Source: JANQPA01 sp964628385
Lineage (GTDB): Bacteria > Bacteroidota > Bacteroidia > Chitinophagales > Saprospiraceae
DNA length: 18,740 nt
NCBI GenBank assembly: GCA_964628385.1
Contig: CAZVOD010000085.1
Coordinates: 1-18,740 of the forward strand
Reading direction: 5' to 3'
Below, piece after piece: positions 1-7,431 of this stretch. The translations under genes and the position numbers were made by a program. The stretch's first letter is position 1; each line of letters starts with the position of its first letter. Under the pieces are notes generated by a model, which did no database searches, had not been told where the DNA came from, and was given only the letters and a program-made list of their open reading frames with translations.

Positions 1-57
1 CTTTCGAAGTACGTCGGTTTAGCAAACCGGTGGTTTCAGCCACTCACCCACGTCACC
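1..57 (-). tRNA. tRNA-Ser(GCT), 3' part cut off by window edge
   Basis: On the minus strand the sequence from base 57 down reads as a class II tRNA. It has a 7-nt acceptor strand GGTGACG, TG, a D arm closed by GGT/ACC with the GAGTGG loop typical of tRNA-Ser, and an anticodon stem-loop whose loop is TTGCTAA. The anticodon GCT (complement of 21-23) reads AGC/AGU serine codons. The lowest pair of the anticodon stem (C30-A14) is mismatched; the other four pair. The sequence then enters what should be the long variable arm and runs off the window, so the T arm and acceptor 3' strand are not visible. Confidence 0.88.
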
Positions 58-330
58 AAACTGTATTTTAAAACCTTTTAGGTTCGATTTTCCGTCAACC
101 ATTCAGCTCTTTTGATGAGCGATTGCAAAGGTAATTTTTAGAAGTAGTTTATGCAAATCATTTTTTGATTTTTTTCCACAAATTAATCTCGTTGAAAAGT
201 TTATCACTCTTGGAAACAATCAGAGAAACAATACTAGTCTGGTTTGAGTTCTGATCGGTCATTTTTAGGTTAGCTATTTTAATACCCAAGAGCAAGTCTA
301 ATAGATATTGGTCTAAGTTAGTCAAATTAG
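58..330. other. Intergenic region between tRNA-Ser and the dnaA terminator
   Basis: AT-rich spacer that holds the tRNA promoter and leader hairpin described separately. A single relaxed DnaA-box match, TTTTCCACA at 172-180, is present on the plus strand. It stands alone, so it does not mark an origin. The 60-codon open frame on the minus strand from 340 to 158 shows no recognisable protein signature and overlaps the terminator and the promoter, so I do not call it a gene. Confidence 0.5.
126..157 (-). promoter_or_regulatory. Bacteroidota-type promoter for the tRNA-Ser gene
   Basis: Read on the minus strand, TTTG (complement of 154-157) is followed after 20 nt by TACCTTTG (complement of 126-133). 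This matches the Bacteroidota sigma-ABfr consensus TTTG-N19/20-TAnnTTTG. Transcription would start near 118-120, giving a leader of about 60 nt before the tRNA. A small GCTC/GAGC hairpin (106-120) lies at the start of that leader. The call rests on consensus match and position only. Confidence 0.6.
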
Positions 331-362
331 AAAGAGCCATCCTGCTTGTAGGACGGCTCTTT
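331..362 (-). terminator. Terminator hairpin 3' of dnaA
   Basis: An inverted repeat pairs 331-343 with 350-362 (AAAGAGCC..CCT with AGG..GGCTCTTT) around a 6-nt loop. The single mispaired position is a G-U wobble on the minus strand. It lies 33 bases beyond the dnaA stop codon. The T-rich run directly to its right also makes it a credible terminator for plus-strand transcripts, so it may work in both directions. Confidence 0.7.
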
Positions 363-394
363 ATTTTTTTAGAGTAAAAAAGGTGTTTGAAAAA

Positions 395-1849
395 TTACTT
401 TTCGTTCAGGCTCATTTTGATCTTCTTTTCTAGGTCAAAAACGGTATCTTTAAAAACGGCATCAGTCTCCATTAGGTCCTGCACCGTTCTGCAGGAATAG
501 ATGACCGTACTATGGTCTCTACCTCCAAATGTTTCTCCTATAGCCTTCAAAGATTTATCAGTCATTTTTTTGGCCAGATACATTGACAACTGGCGGGCAA
601 TTACAATAGAGCGTTTTCGTGTTTTTCCCTGCAGGTTTTCTACGGCCACATTAAAATGTTCCGCAACAAGGCTTTGTATAAACTCTACTGTGATTTCTTT
701 ATTGATTCCCGAGACAAAGTTTTTTACGACTTCTTTTGCCAAATCTATTTCTATCTCACGGCGATTGAGAGAAGATTGAGCGACCAGAGAAACCAGTACA
801 CCTTCCAGCTCCCGAATATTACTTTTGATATTGTAACAAATGAACTCTACAACGTTTTGAGGAATTCTAATTTCCTCCTGCGACATTTTATGTTCAATGA
901 TTGCCATACGAGTTTCCAGATCTGGCACCTGCAAATCAGCTGATAATCCCCATTTAAAACGAGAAATTAGTCGCTCTTCCATTCCATCCAGGTCTTTTGG
1001 AGGACGATCAGAGGTAATGATAATTTGTTTACCATTCTGATGTAGTTGGTTGAATATATGGAAAAATATTTCTTGGGTCTTTTGTTTGTTGGCCAAAAAC
1101 TGAATATCGTCAACTATCAGAACGTCAATGAGTTGATAGAAAGTCACAAAATCATTAACAGCGTTGTTGCGAATAGATTGAATAATTTGATTGGTAAAGT
1201 TTTCGGAAGAAACATACAACACGGTTTTTCCCGGAAAGCTTTCCAATACTTTGTGTCCGATAGCTTGTGCCAGATGAGTTTTGCCCAATCCTACATCTCC
1301 AAATATTACTAATGGATTGAAGGAAGTTTTGCCGGGCTTACGGGCAATAGCCAAGCCCGCTGAGCGAGCCAGCCGATTACAATCACCTTCAATATAATTC
1401 TCAAAGGTGTATTCAGGATTTAAGTGAGGGTCAACTTTAAGCTTTTTAATGCCCGGGATTACAAATGGATTTTTGATAGTATTGGGCTCCACCGCCGTCG
1501 GTATAGAAATATTGCGGTCGTTGTGGTATCTCCCGTTTCCACTGGTTGTATAGGCGCGTTGGGCTCTTTCCACACCTTTTCCACCGGTCTGTCTGTTAGC
1601 CATTAAAATCTGATATTCAAGACGTCCTCTTTCTCCAAGTTCCTTACGTATAGTCGTTTTCAATAAGGAAACATAATGTTCCTCTAACCACTCGTAAAAG
1701 AATTTGTTAGGCACCTGAATGGTCAACACGTTATTCTCCAGACGTACCGCTTTGATAGGCTCAAACCAGGTCTTGAAACTCTGATGTGGTACGTTCCTTC
1801 GAATAGTTTGCAGACAGCTTTCCCACACTGTAGCATGATCTTTTACCAT
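395..1849 (-). CDS. dnaA: Chromosomal replication initiator protein DnaA
   Basis: Initiator of chromosome replication: an ATP-dependent AAA+ protein that binds DnaA boxes and opens the origin. All four domains are visible in the 484-residue product. Domain I (about 1-85) contains VWESCL and SFKTWFEPI. A short linker domain II spans about 86-140. The AAA+ domain III has Walker A GDVGLGKTH (184-192), Walker B LIVDDIQF (244-251), sensor 1 TSD (279-281), arginine-finger SRF (296-298) and sensor 2 NIRELEG (344-350). The DNA-binding domain IV (about 380-484) has the family signature around GRDHSTVI (443-450). I chose ATG at 1849, which gives an N-terminus MVKDHATVW with the usual DnaA spacing; an in-frame TTG at 1873 would add eight residues (MEIFNELR). 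The gene is monocistronic, with a hairpin terminator downstream. No gene normally paired with dnaA, such as dnaN, is adjacent here. Confidence 0.97.
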   Translation of the reverse strand: MVKDHATVWESCLQTIRRNVPHQSFKTWFEPIKAVRLENNVLTIQVPNKFFYEWLEEHYVSLLKTTIRKELGERGRLEYQILMANRQTGGKGVERAQRAYTTSGNGRYHNDRNISIPTAVEPNTIKNPFVIPGIKKLKVDPHLNPEYTFENYIEGDCNRLARSAGLAIARKPGKTSFNPLVIFGDVGLGKTHLAQAIGHKVLESFPGKTVLYVSSENFTNQIIQSIRNNAVNDFVTFYQLIDVLIVDDIQFLANKQKTQEIFFHIFNQLHQNGKQIIITSDRPPKDLDGMEERLISRFKWGLSADLQVPDLETRMAIIEHKMSQEEIRIPQNVVEFICYNIKSNIRELEGVLVSLVAQSSLNRREIEIDLAKEVVKNFVSGINKEITVEFIQSLVAEHFNVAVENLQGKTRKRSIVIARQLSMYLAKKMTDKSLKAIGETFGGRDHSTVIYSCRTVQDLMETDAVFKDTVFDLEKKIKMSLNEK

Positions 1850-2077
1850 TCTCAGTTCGTTAAAAATTTCCAAAAAAAAATTAAATTACATATCTGGCTC
1901 TTATTAAGCCTTTGAATATCAGCAAATTAGGGGAGCTTTAATCTATCTCCGTCTAAAGGGGGATCCCGTAGCGTTTTTGTTGTACTGCATTGTTTTTAAT
2001 ACGCTTCGTTTTGAGCGAGAATTCAAATATCTACAAAAAAATCAGAAAATGAAAGCTTGGGTTTGTATTTTTTTTAT

Positions 2078-2099
2078 GCTAATGCATAATTGCATCAGC
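2078..2099. repeat. Imperfect dyad (GCT-A-ATGCA / TGCAT-C-AGC)
   Basis: The half-sites 2078-2086 and 2091-2099 are mirror complements, except for one position in each arm, around the 4-base centre TAAT. It could be an operator for a dimeric regulator or a weak hairpin. It sits about 230 bases upstream of the dnaA start. Its function is unknown. Confidence 0.35.
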
Positions 2100-2767
2100 C
2101 TCCCGATAAAGGGTTTCACTTCTTTTTTAGTTTATTATTTGTCAACAATTTCCGTTTGTAGTTTACTTCGTCACTTTGCTTTGTTCGTTTATGTCGTTTC
2201 GATACACTGTGTTTCACTATCCAATTTAAGTCAAATTCGGTCTGATGTTATTTATTATGTTTTACTAGATTTATCGGTTTTGTGTGCCAGGAAGCTTTGC
2301 CCCCATAATTAATGATGACAAATCAAAACAGGCTGCCTGATCGAAAAGTTGAAGACAAAAAATATTGAGACGAGGGGAGGAATAGAAACGCAAAAACGTA
2401 ACAACACGGCAGGAAAGTTCGGAGCGGAGTAAAATCCCGAGTAAAAGGCGCGCTGTACAGAACTTCTTAGTCTTCATTTGTTATAGTTTATCTTCAGGGA
2501 CTCTAAAAATATAACAGAAAAAGTGAATAGGAGCCTGTTTGATGTTAAATCATTGTGAAATTATAAAATTTTACGGGAGTATCCTCATAATGAGTATAAT
2601 TTTTTGAGAGTCCACTTCTATCTATTTAAGATTTGATTTTATATCAAAATTCCATTTTAAAATTTGTCTTCTATCATAAATGAAATGCTTTTGGTGAAAT
2701 TAGGGAAAAGCCCTCAAGAAGAGCAGTTGCCCTTTTAAATTATTTTACCTCCTGCGGAACAAGTCTT

Positions 2768-2775
2768 TAATTTTG
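2768..2775 (+). promoter_or_regulatory. Possible -7 element of the export operon (TAATTTTG)
   Basis: TAATTTTG fits the Bacteroidota -7 consensus TAnnTTTG. A T-rich stretch with TTTAC about 20 bases upstream (2744-2748) could be a poor -33 element. If it is used, transcription starts near 2782 and the adaptor mRNA has a leader of about 235 nt. In such AT-rich DNA a chance match is quite possible. Confidence 0.25.
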
Positions 2776-3017
2776 ACCCTACAACTGTCATAAAACCAAT
2801 GAAAAAGTTAAATTTTGCGACTATTAGTTACTTATAACTTCTATTTCGTTACATTATCAAAACTTATTCCTATTTTAGGTCAAAGAATTCACCGATAAGA
2901 GATTTATAAAAAATGAGTGTAAGGCTGTAAGTCTTCTTAGACTTATCTTGAGGGTGTTACAACAAAGCTCCGGTCATTATTTACACTTCTATCAAAAAGG
3001 AACCTGACTGAATTATT

Positions 3018-4409
3018 ATGAAAAAAGTTATCATACCAATCCTTATTGTGGCAGCATTGGGTGCTGTTATTTACTTTGCTATTCCATCTTCCACAACTAC
3101 AGAGCAGGTGAACAACCTAACTACTCAAGCCCAAAAAGGCGAATTTATCATCACTATTACGGCTACCGGAGAATTACAGGCCAAAAACTCTGTGAAAATT
3201 CAGGCGCCCAGGGGAATGCGTCCGGCCGGTATTTTTCGTACCACGATTACCAATATGGTAGCCGAAGGTACCATAATCAAAAAAGGAGACTTTGTAGCTT
3301 CACTGGATCGTACAGAACTGGCCAATAAAATGAGTACCGTCCAAAATGAGCTGGATAAAATACAGACTCAACTGGATCAGGCCAAGATCGATACCGCCAT
3401 TGAGCTTAAAGATATTCGCGATCAATTGATCAACCTGGAATTCACCAAGACGGAAAAGCAGCTCAAGTTGGAAGAATCCAAGTTTGAACCTGAATCTGTA
3501 GTCAAATCTGCTAAGCTGGATATGCAGCGTACCGAAAGAGACTACGAACAGCTAAAAAAGAGGTACAAATTAAAGCAGCAGCAATCCCAGGCAAAAGTCG
3601 AGGAAATCAAAACGCTACAGCGCCAAAATCAAATGCAAATGGATCGCCTGGCAGAGCTTTCTTCAGAATTCAATATTATGGCGCCAGAGGAAGGCATGCT
3701 GATTTATACCCGAACCTGGCGAGGTAAAAAAGAACCCGGTTCTGAGATTTCTGCCTGGGATCCTATCGTGGCTGAGCTTCCTGACCTCACGGACATGATT
3801 TCCCAAACTTACGTCAATGAGGTCGATATTAGTAAGGTGATGGAGGGGCAGCAGACTAACATTAAAGTGGATGCTTTTCCCGACAAAGCCTACACCGGAA
3901 AGGTTATCAAAGTAGCGAATATCGGAGAGCAATTAAGAGGATACGACGCTAAAGTTTTTGAAGTGATTGTACAGGTCAATGAAATAGACTCCATCCTGCG
4001 CCCGGCTATGACTACCAGCATAGAAATCGTCACCAATACTTTTGAGGATGTAGTGCACGTTCCTTTGGAAGCGATATTTTCTGATAGCCTTTCTTTTGTC
4101 TACAAAAAGCAGGGAGCGCGCATCCTAAAGCAGGAAGTAATAACCGGGTTGTCCAATAGCACAGAGATCATCATAGACTATGGTCTGAAAGCTGGTGAAG
4201 AAGTTCTTCTTTCAGAACCCCTGGATAAGGAAAATATAGAGCTGTTATATATCGATCCTGTCAAAAAAGAACAGGTTCGTAAGCAGCAAATGGAAGCCGA
4301 GGCGGAAAGGCGATTTGAAGCACAGCGAATGAAAAAAAGCGTGGAAAATATTTCAAAGCCCAAAAGTTCTTCTAACGGTGGCGGAGGCTCCTTTGTCATC
4401 TTCGATTAA
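3018..4409 (+). CDS. Periplasmic adaptor (HlyD/MacA-type membrane fusion protein)
   Basis: Adaptor that links an inner-membrane ABC permease to an outer-membrane channel. The 463-residue product begins with an N-terminal membrane anchor (about 4-22). A beta-barrel/lipoyl half follows (about 45-98, containing ATGELQAKNSV), then a long charged coiled-coil hairpin (about 100-215). The second lipoyl half (218-255, IMAPEEGMLIY) and a beta-barrel region (about 262-340) complete the core; a membrane-proximal segment extends to about 400. The C-terminal tail is unusual: a charged helix rich in Lys, Arg, Glu and Gln (about 414-440), then a Ser/Gly-rich end, GGGGSFVIFD. The gene starts the operon, and the permease gene follows 27 bases after the stop. 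The transported substrate cannot be read from sequence; drugs, peptides, siderophores or lipoproteins are all known for this fold. Confidence 0.9.
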   Translation: MKKVIIPILIVAALGAVIYFAIPSSTTTEQVNNLTTQAQKGEFIITITATGELQAKNSVKIQAPRGMRPAGIFRTTITNMVAEGTIIKKGDFVASLDRTELANKMSTVQNELDKIQTQLDQAKIDTAIELKDIRDQLINLEFTKTEKQLKLEESKFEPESVVKSAKLDMQRTERDYEQLKKRYKLKQQQSQAKVEEIKTLQRQNQMQMDRLAELSSEFNIMAPEEGMLIYTRTWRGKKEPGSEISAWDPIVAELPDLTDMISQTYVNEVDISKVMEGQQTNIKVDAFPDKAYTGKVIKVANIGEQLRGYDAKVFEVIVQVNEIDSILRPAMTTSIEIVTNTFEDVVHVPLEAIFSDSLSFVYKKQGARILKQEVITGLSNSTEIIIDYGLKAGEEVLLSEPLDKENIELLYIDPVKKEQVRKQQMEAEAERRFEAQRMKKSVENISKPKSSSNGGGGSFVIFD

Positions 4410-4436
4410 TGTTCAAGTGCTAAAAATTCGCTTATC

Positions 4437-5777
4437 ATGTTGCAAAGAATATCATTCAATCTCATTCTCGCGGTAGAAGGCGTGAATGCCAATAAACTTC
4501 GCTCCATCCTAACCGCCCTGGGAATTGTCTTTGGCGTGGGAGCCGTTATTGCTATGCTCGCTATCGGTACAGGGGCCAAAAAATCGATACTGGATCAAAT
4601 GAAGCTCATTGGTACCAACAATGTGATCATTACACCCTATATTCCATCAGAAAAAGATGCAGAAGAAGAACAGAGTTCGGATACTGAAAGCGCCAGCAGC
4701 GGAGGACGGGACAATAAATGGCCTTATTCTCCGGGCTTAACTATCAACGATCTGCAGGCTATTGAAAAGGTGCTTTCCAATGTAGAAAGGGTAAGTCCTG
4801 AAGTGATTATTCCTACTAATGTTTTGAGAGGGACTAAGCTCAAAAAAGGCCGTGTGGTAGGGGTGACCAACCCATTTTTTGAACTTAACCGGCTGAGTCT
4901 TGATAACGGTAACTTTTTCCACCAACAACATCTGGAAAAAGGTAGTAACGTATGTATTATTGGAAAAAATGTACAGATCAACTTTTTTAGTGAGCAAAAT
5001 CCGATTGGGCAAAAAATTAAATGTGGAAAAACCTGGCTTACAATAGTCGGAGTGTTGGAACAGCGATTAGCCAATGGTGAAAATCTTGCCCGTCTAGGGA
5101 TCAGAGATTTCAATGCCGATGTTTATGTACCAGTTACTACCGCTTTGCTACGATTTCAAAACCGGGCCATGGTGACCAGTCAGGATATTAGCAATAGAGG
5201 AGACAACGATGGGCGGCAGGAAAATTACCATCAGCTGGACCGGGCGGTCATTAGAGTTAAAGACTCCAGGCAACTTCAGGCTTCCGCAGATGTCATTGCC
5301 AGAGTATTAAAACGGCGCCATAATGATCTGGTAGATTATGAAATAGAAATTCCTGAACTGCTACTGGAACAAGAGCAAAAAACACAGGAAACTTTCAACC
5401 TGGTACTGGCAGTTATCGCCGGTATCTCCCTTTTAGTGGGGGGGATTGGTATTATGAACATTATGCTGGCATCTGTAATGGAGAGAATCAAAGAAATAGG
5501 AGTGCGCCGCTCCCTCGGAGCCACCCGGGATGATATCATTCTTCAATTTTTGTTTGAAGCGGTCATAATCAGTCTGATCGGGGGAATCCTGGGGGTGTTA
5601 ATTGGTGTCGCTTCAGCAAGAACAATAGCCTCCTACGCTGATATTCCTACAGTGGTATCAACCTGGTCTATTGCCCTTTCTTTTGGAGTAGCGGCTAGTA
5701 TAGGCCTGCTATTTGGGTTGTTTCCAGCCCAGAAAGCAGCCGAACAAGACCCGATAAAAGCCTTAAGAAGTGATTAG
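4437..5777 (+). CDS. MacB/FtsX-type ABC transporter permease
   Basis: Inner-membrane permease of the mechanotransducing (MacB/LolC) ABC class. The topology is one N-terminal transmembrane helix (about 22-44), a large periplasmic domain (about 45-315), then three C-terminal helices (about 319-347, 366-393 and 409-431). The cytosolic loop MERIKEIGVRRSLGATRDD (348-366) is the conserved coupling helix that docks onto a LolD/MacB-type ATPase. The C-terminus ends in the family-typical DPIKALRSD. Unlike MacB itself, no nucleotide-binding domain is fused: Walker motifs are absent, so a separate ATPase is needed, and none is encoded nearby. At 446 residues it is longer than plain family members. A Glu/Ser-rich insert (about 70-95) just after the first periplasmic strands accounts for part of this. 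It is co-oriented with the adaptor and the outer-membrane factor. Confidence 0.92.
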   Translation: MLQRISFNLILAVEGVNANKLRSILTALGIVFGVGAVIAMLAIGTGAKKSILDQMKLIGTNNVIITPYIPSEKDAEEEQSSDTESASSGGRDNKWPYSPGLTINDLQAIEKVLSNVERVSPEVIIPTNVLRGTKLKKGRVVGVTNPFFELNRLSLDNGNFFHQQHLEKGSNVCIIGKNVQINFFSEQNPIGQKIKCGKTWLTIVGVLEQRLANGENLARLGIRDFNADVYVPVTTALLRFQNRAMVTSQDISNRGDNDGRQENYHQLDRAVIRVKDSRQLQASADVIARVLKRRHNDLVDYEIEIPELLLEQEQKTQETFNLVLAVIAGISLLVGGIGIMNIMLASVMERIKEIGVRRSLGATRDDIILQFLFEAVIISLIGGILGVLIGVASARTIASYADIPTVVSTWSIALSFGVAASIGLLFGLFPAQKAAEQDPIKALRSD

Positions 5778-5881
5778 AAATAGCTATAATTTGCTGCTGA
5801 ATTTTCGTGAGCGTAGCATTTTTAATTAATTTGCTCCACTTAATATATTTTCATATAACCTTAATCACCCATTCCTGTACA

Positions 5882-7378
5882 ATGAAGAAATTTATCCTAA
5901 CGCTGATTTCATTTCTGCTTTTTAATCTTATCACTTTTGCACAAACCGACCAACTTCGGGTCGTAGACACCCTGACACTCACCTTGGATGATGTTGTTCA
6001 AGTGGCACAATCAGAATCACCAAATGCAAGCATTGCCGATACCAGACTTAGTAATAACTACTGGCAGTATCGATCCTTTCTGGGGGATTACCGCCCAAGA
6101 ATGGACTTGGCTTTAGACTCTGATCTAAACCGATCCATTAACAGCATTACCCAGCCGGATGGTTCACTACGGTTTATTTCACAATCTAACATGTCGAATG
6201 AGGCCAATATCTTTCTATCACAGGATATCACTGCTACCGGAGGTACTATCTTTTTTAGTACGGGCTTGCAGAGACTGGATATATTTGAGACAGAAACCCA
6301 GGACTATTCAAAGCTATATTTGAATAATCCAGTTTCGCTGAATATTCGTCAACCCATATTTGCTTTTAATCGATTGAAGTGGAACAAGATCATTGAACCT
6401 TTGCGATTTGAAGAGTCCAAAAGGCGTTTTTCTGAAGATATGGAAGACATTGCGTTTGGTGCTGCCGATCGGTTTTTCAATGTGTTGATTGCTCAGTTGA
6501 ATCTGCGGGCAGCACTTAGAGATAAATCGAATGCAGATACGCTGCTTCAGATTTCCAAGGGGCGTTTTGAGGTCGGTAGAATTGCGGAGACGGAATTGCT
6601 ACAGATTGAATTGCAGGCGATGAATGCCGACGCGGATTTAGCCGCCCAGACTTTAAACTTACAAACCAATACGGAGCGCTTGCGTGACTTTTTGGGTATA
6701 CAGGAAGCAGTTTATTTTAAGTTGATCGCTCCATCGGAAATACCAGATTTCATAATTGATCCTGAAAAAGCTTTGAGTGCGGCTATAAGAAACAGGCGTG
6801 AGACCGTACAATTTGAACGTCGGATTGCTCAGGAAGAAAGCGACCTGGCGCGAGCGAAAGCTGGCCGTACTCCTGAAATTGATATCACTGGTCGATTCGG
6901 ATTGAGTCAAACTAATAGTCGCCTGAGTGATGCATACGATGATCTTCTGTCTCAGGAAAGAGTGGGCATAAGTATCAATATACCTATCGCCGATTGGGGT
7001 AAGTCAAAGGCGGAGCTTGAAATCGCCAGGTCCAATTATGAACTCACACAGCTTATTGTAAACAGAGACAGAATTAATTTTGAAAGAGATATTCTGGTCA
7101 ATGTACAGCAATTTGAATTGAAAAGGCAGCAAGTGCGTATCGCCCTGCGTGCCTACGAAGTGGCACAAAAGCGCTTAAGTATCACTAGACAGCGGTACCG
7201 TATCGGTGGATTACAAGTTAATGATTTAAATATTGCCATTTCGGAGGAAGCGAATTCAAGAGCTACCTATATCAATGCCCTGCGGGAGTTTTGGCTGGGC
7301 TATTATGATATACGCAGGCAAACGCTTTATGATTTCCGGGAGGATGTCTCGCTGAAAAGAGAAGTGAGACAGGAATAG
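5882..7378 (+). CDS. TolC-like outer-membrane efflux protein
   Basis: Outer-membrane channel of the tripartite exporter, of the OEP/TolC family. The 498-residue product has a clean signal peptide ending LITFA, with likely cleavage after residue 20. It is followed by the long alpha-helical periplasmic segments and repeated architecture of this family: ALRDKSNADTLLQISKGRFEVG in the first half and a matching RLSITRQRYRIGGLQVNDL in the second. I chose ATG at 5882 because it puts the signal peptide at the N-terminus; an in-frame GTG at 5807 would add 25 residues ahead of it. It lies 104 bases downstream of the permease and ends at a strong hairpin terminator, so it is probably the last gene of a three-gene operon. 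The channel is not specific enough to indicate the substrate. Confidence 0.92.
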   Translation: MKKFILTLISFLLFNLITFAQTDQLRVVDTLTLTLDDVVQVAQSESPNASIADTRLSNNYWQYRSFLGDYRPRMDLALDSDLNRSINSITQPDGSLRFISQSNMSNEANIFLSQDITATGGTIFFSTGLQRLDIFETETQDYSKLYLNNPVSLNIRQPIFAFNRLKWNKIIEPLRFEESKRRFSEDMEDIAFGAADRFFNVLIAQLNLRAALRDKSNADTLLQISKGRFEVGRIAETELLQIELQAMNADADLAAQTLNLQTNTERLRDFLGIQEAVYFKLIAPSEIPDFIIDPEKALSAAIRNRRETVQFERRIAQEESDLARAKAGRTPEIDITGRFGLSQTNSRLSDAYDDLLSQERVGISINIPIADWGKSKAELEIARSNYELTQLIVNRDRINFERDILVNVQQFELKRQQVRIALRAYEVAQKRLSITRQRYRIGGLQVNDLNIAISEEANSRATYINALREFWLGYYDIRRQTLYDFREDVSLKREVRQE

Positions 7379-7397
7379 AGCTTTTTAATTTTTAGGG

Positions 7398-7431
7398 AAA
7401 TACCAAATTCGATTCTTAGGATTTGGTATTT
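7398..7431 (+). terminator. Strong terminator of the export operon, shared with the convergent operon
   Basis: A perfect 11-bp inverted repeat (AAATACCAAAT at 7398-7408, ATTTGGTATTT at 7421-7431) with a 12-nt loop, followed by TTTATTT. It lies 19 bases after the stop of the outer-membrane factor. The right arm abuts the stop codon of the convergent minus-strand gene (7432), so the same hairpin probably ends both transcripts. Confidence 0.85.

Larger units (their letters stand above)
1850..3017. other. Long intergenic region upstream of dnaA and the export operon
   Basis: About 1.17 kb without a convincing gene, between divergently oriented dnaA and the adaptor gene. Most of it is AT-rich with homopolymer tracts. 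A patch at about 2285-2465 is visibly GC-richer and carries a 68-codon minus-strand open frame (2477-2271) that I do not recognise. A plus-strand frame at 1977-2312 starts at TTG and looks random. An imperfect dyad lies at 2078-2099. A TAATTTTG element at 2768-2775 could serve the export operon. I find no DnaA-box cluster, so this is probably not the origin despite its position next to dnaA. Confidence 0.5.

Noticed and set aside
80..98. tRNA T-arm-like string GGTTCGATTTTCC followed by CGTCAACCA on the plus strand
   Set aside because: No complete cloverleaf can be built around it on the plus strand, and the preceding sequence is already occupied by the minus-strand tRNA-Ser. It could be chance or a decayed tRNA fragment.
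172..180. DnaA-box-like TTTTCCACA as a sign of oriC
   Set aside because: It is a single relaxed match in AT-rich DNA with no second box close by.
158..340. 60-codon minus-strand open frame between tRNA-Ser and dnaA
   Set aside because: It overlaps the tRNA promoter and the dnaA terminator hairpin, lies in AT-rich spacer, and its product has no recognisable features.
1850..1873. Upstream TTG start for DnaA
   Set aside because: The eight extra residues lie outside the usual DnaA N-terminus and ATG at 1849 fits family spacing better, though TTG cannot be excluded.
1977..2312. 111-codon plus-strand open frame
   Set aside because: It starts with TTG, is rich in Cys, Leu, Phe and Tyr from AT-rich chance translation, and shows no signal or domain pattern.
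2411..2422. AGGAAAGTTCGG resembles the conserved GAGGAAAGTCCGG of RNase P RNA
   Set aside because: The match is inexact, and neither the conserved 3' ACAGAA..CCGGC region nor the long paired core is found nearby; the region is far too short.
2271..2477. 68-codon minus-strand open frame in the GC-richer patch
   Set aside because: Not called as a gene because no domain, promoter or ribosome site supports it; kept only as part of the intergenic finding.
5807..5881. Upstream GTG start for the TolC-like protein
   Set aside because: It would place 25 residues ahead of a textbook signal peptide; ATG at 5882 puts that signal peptide at the N-terminus.
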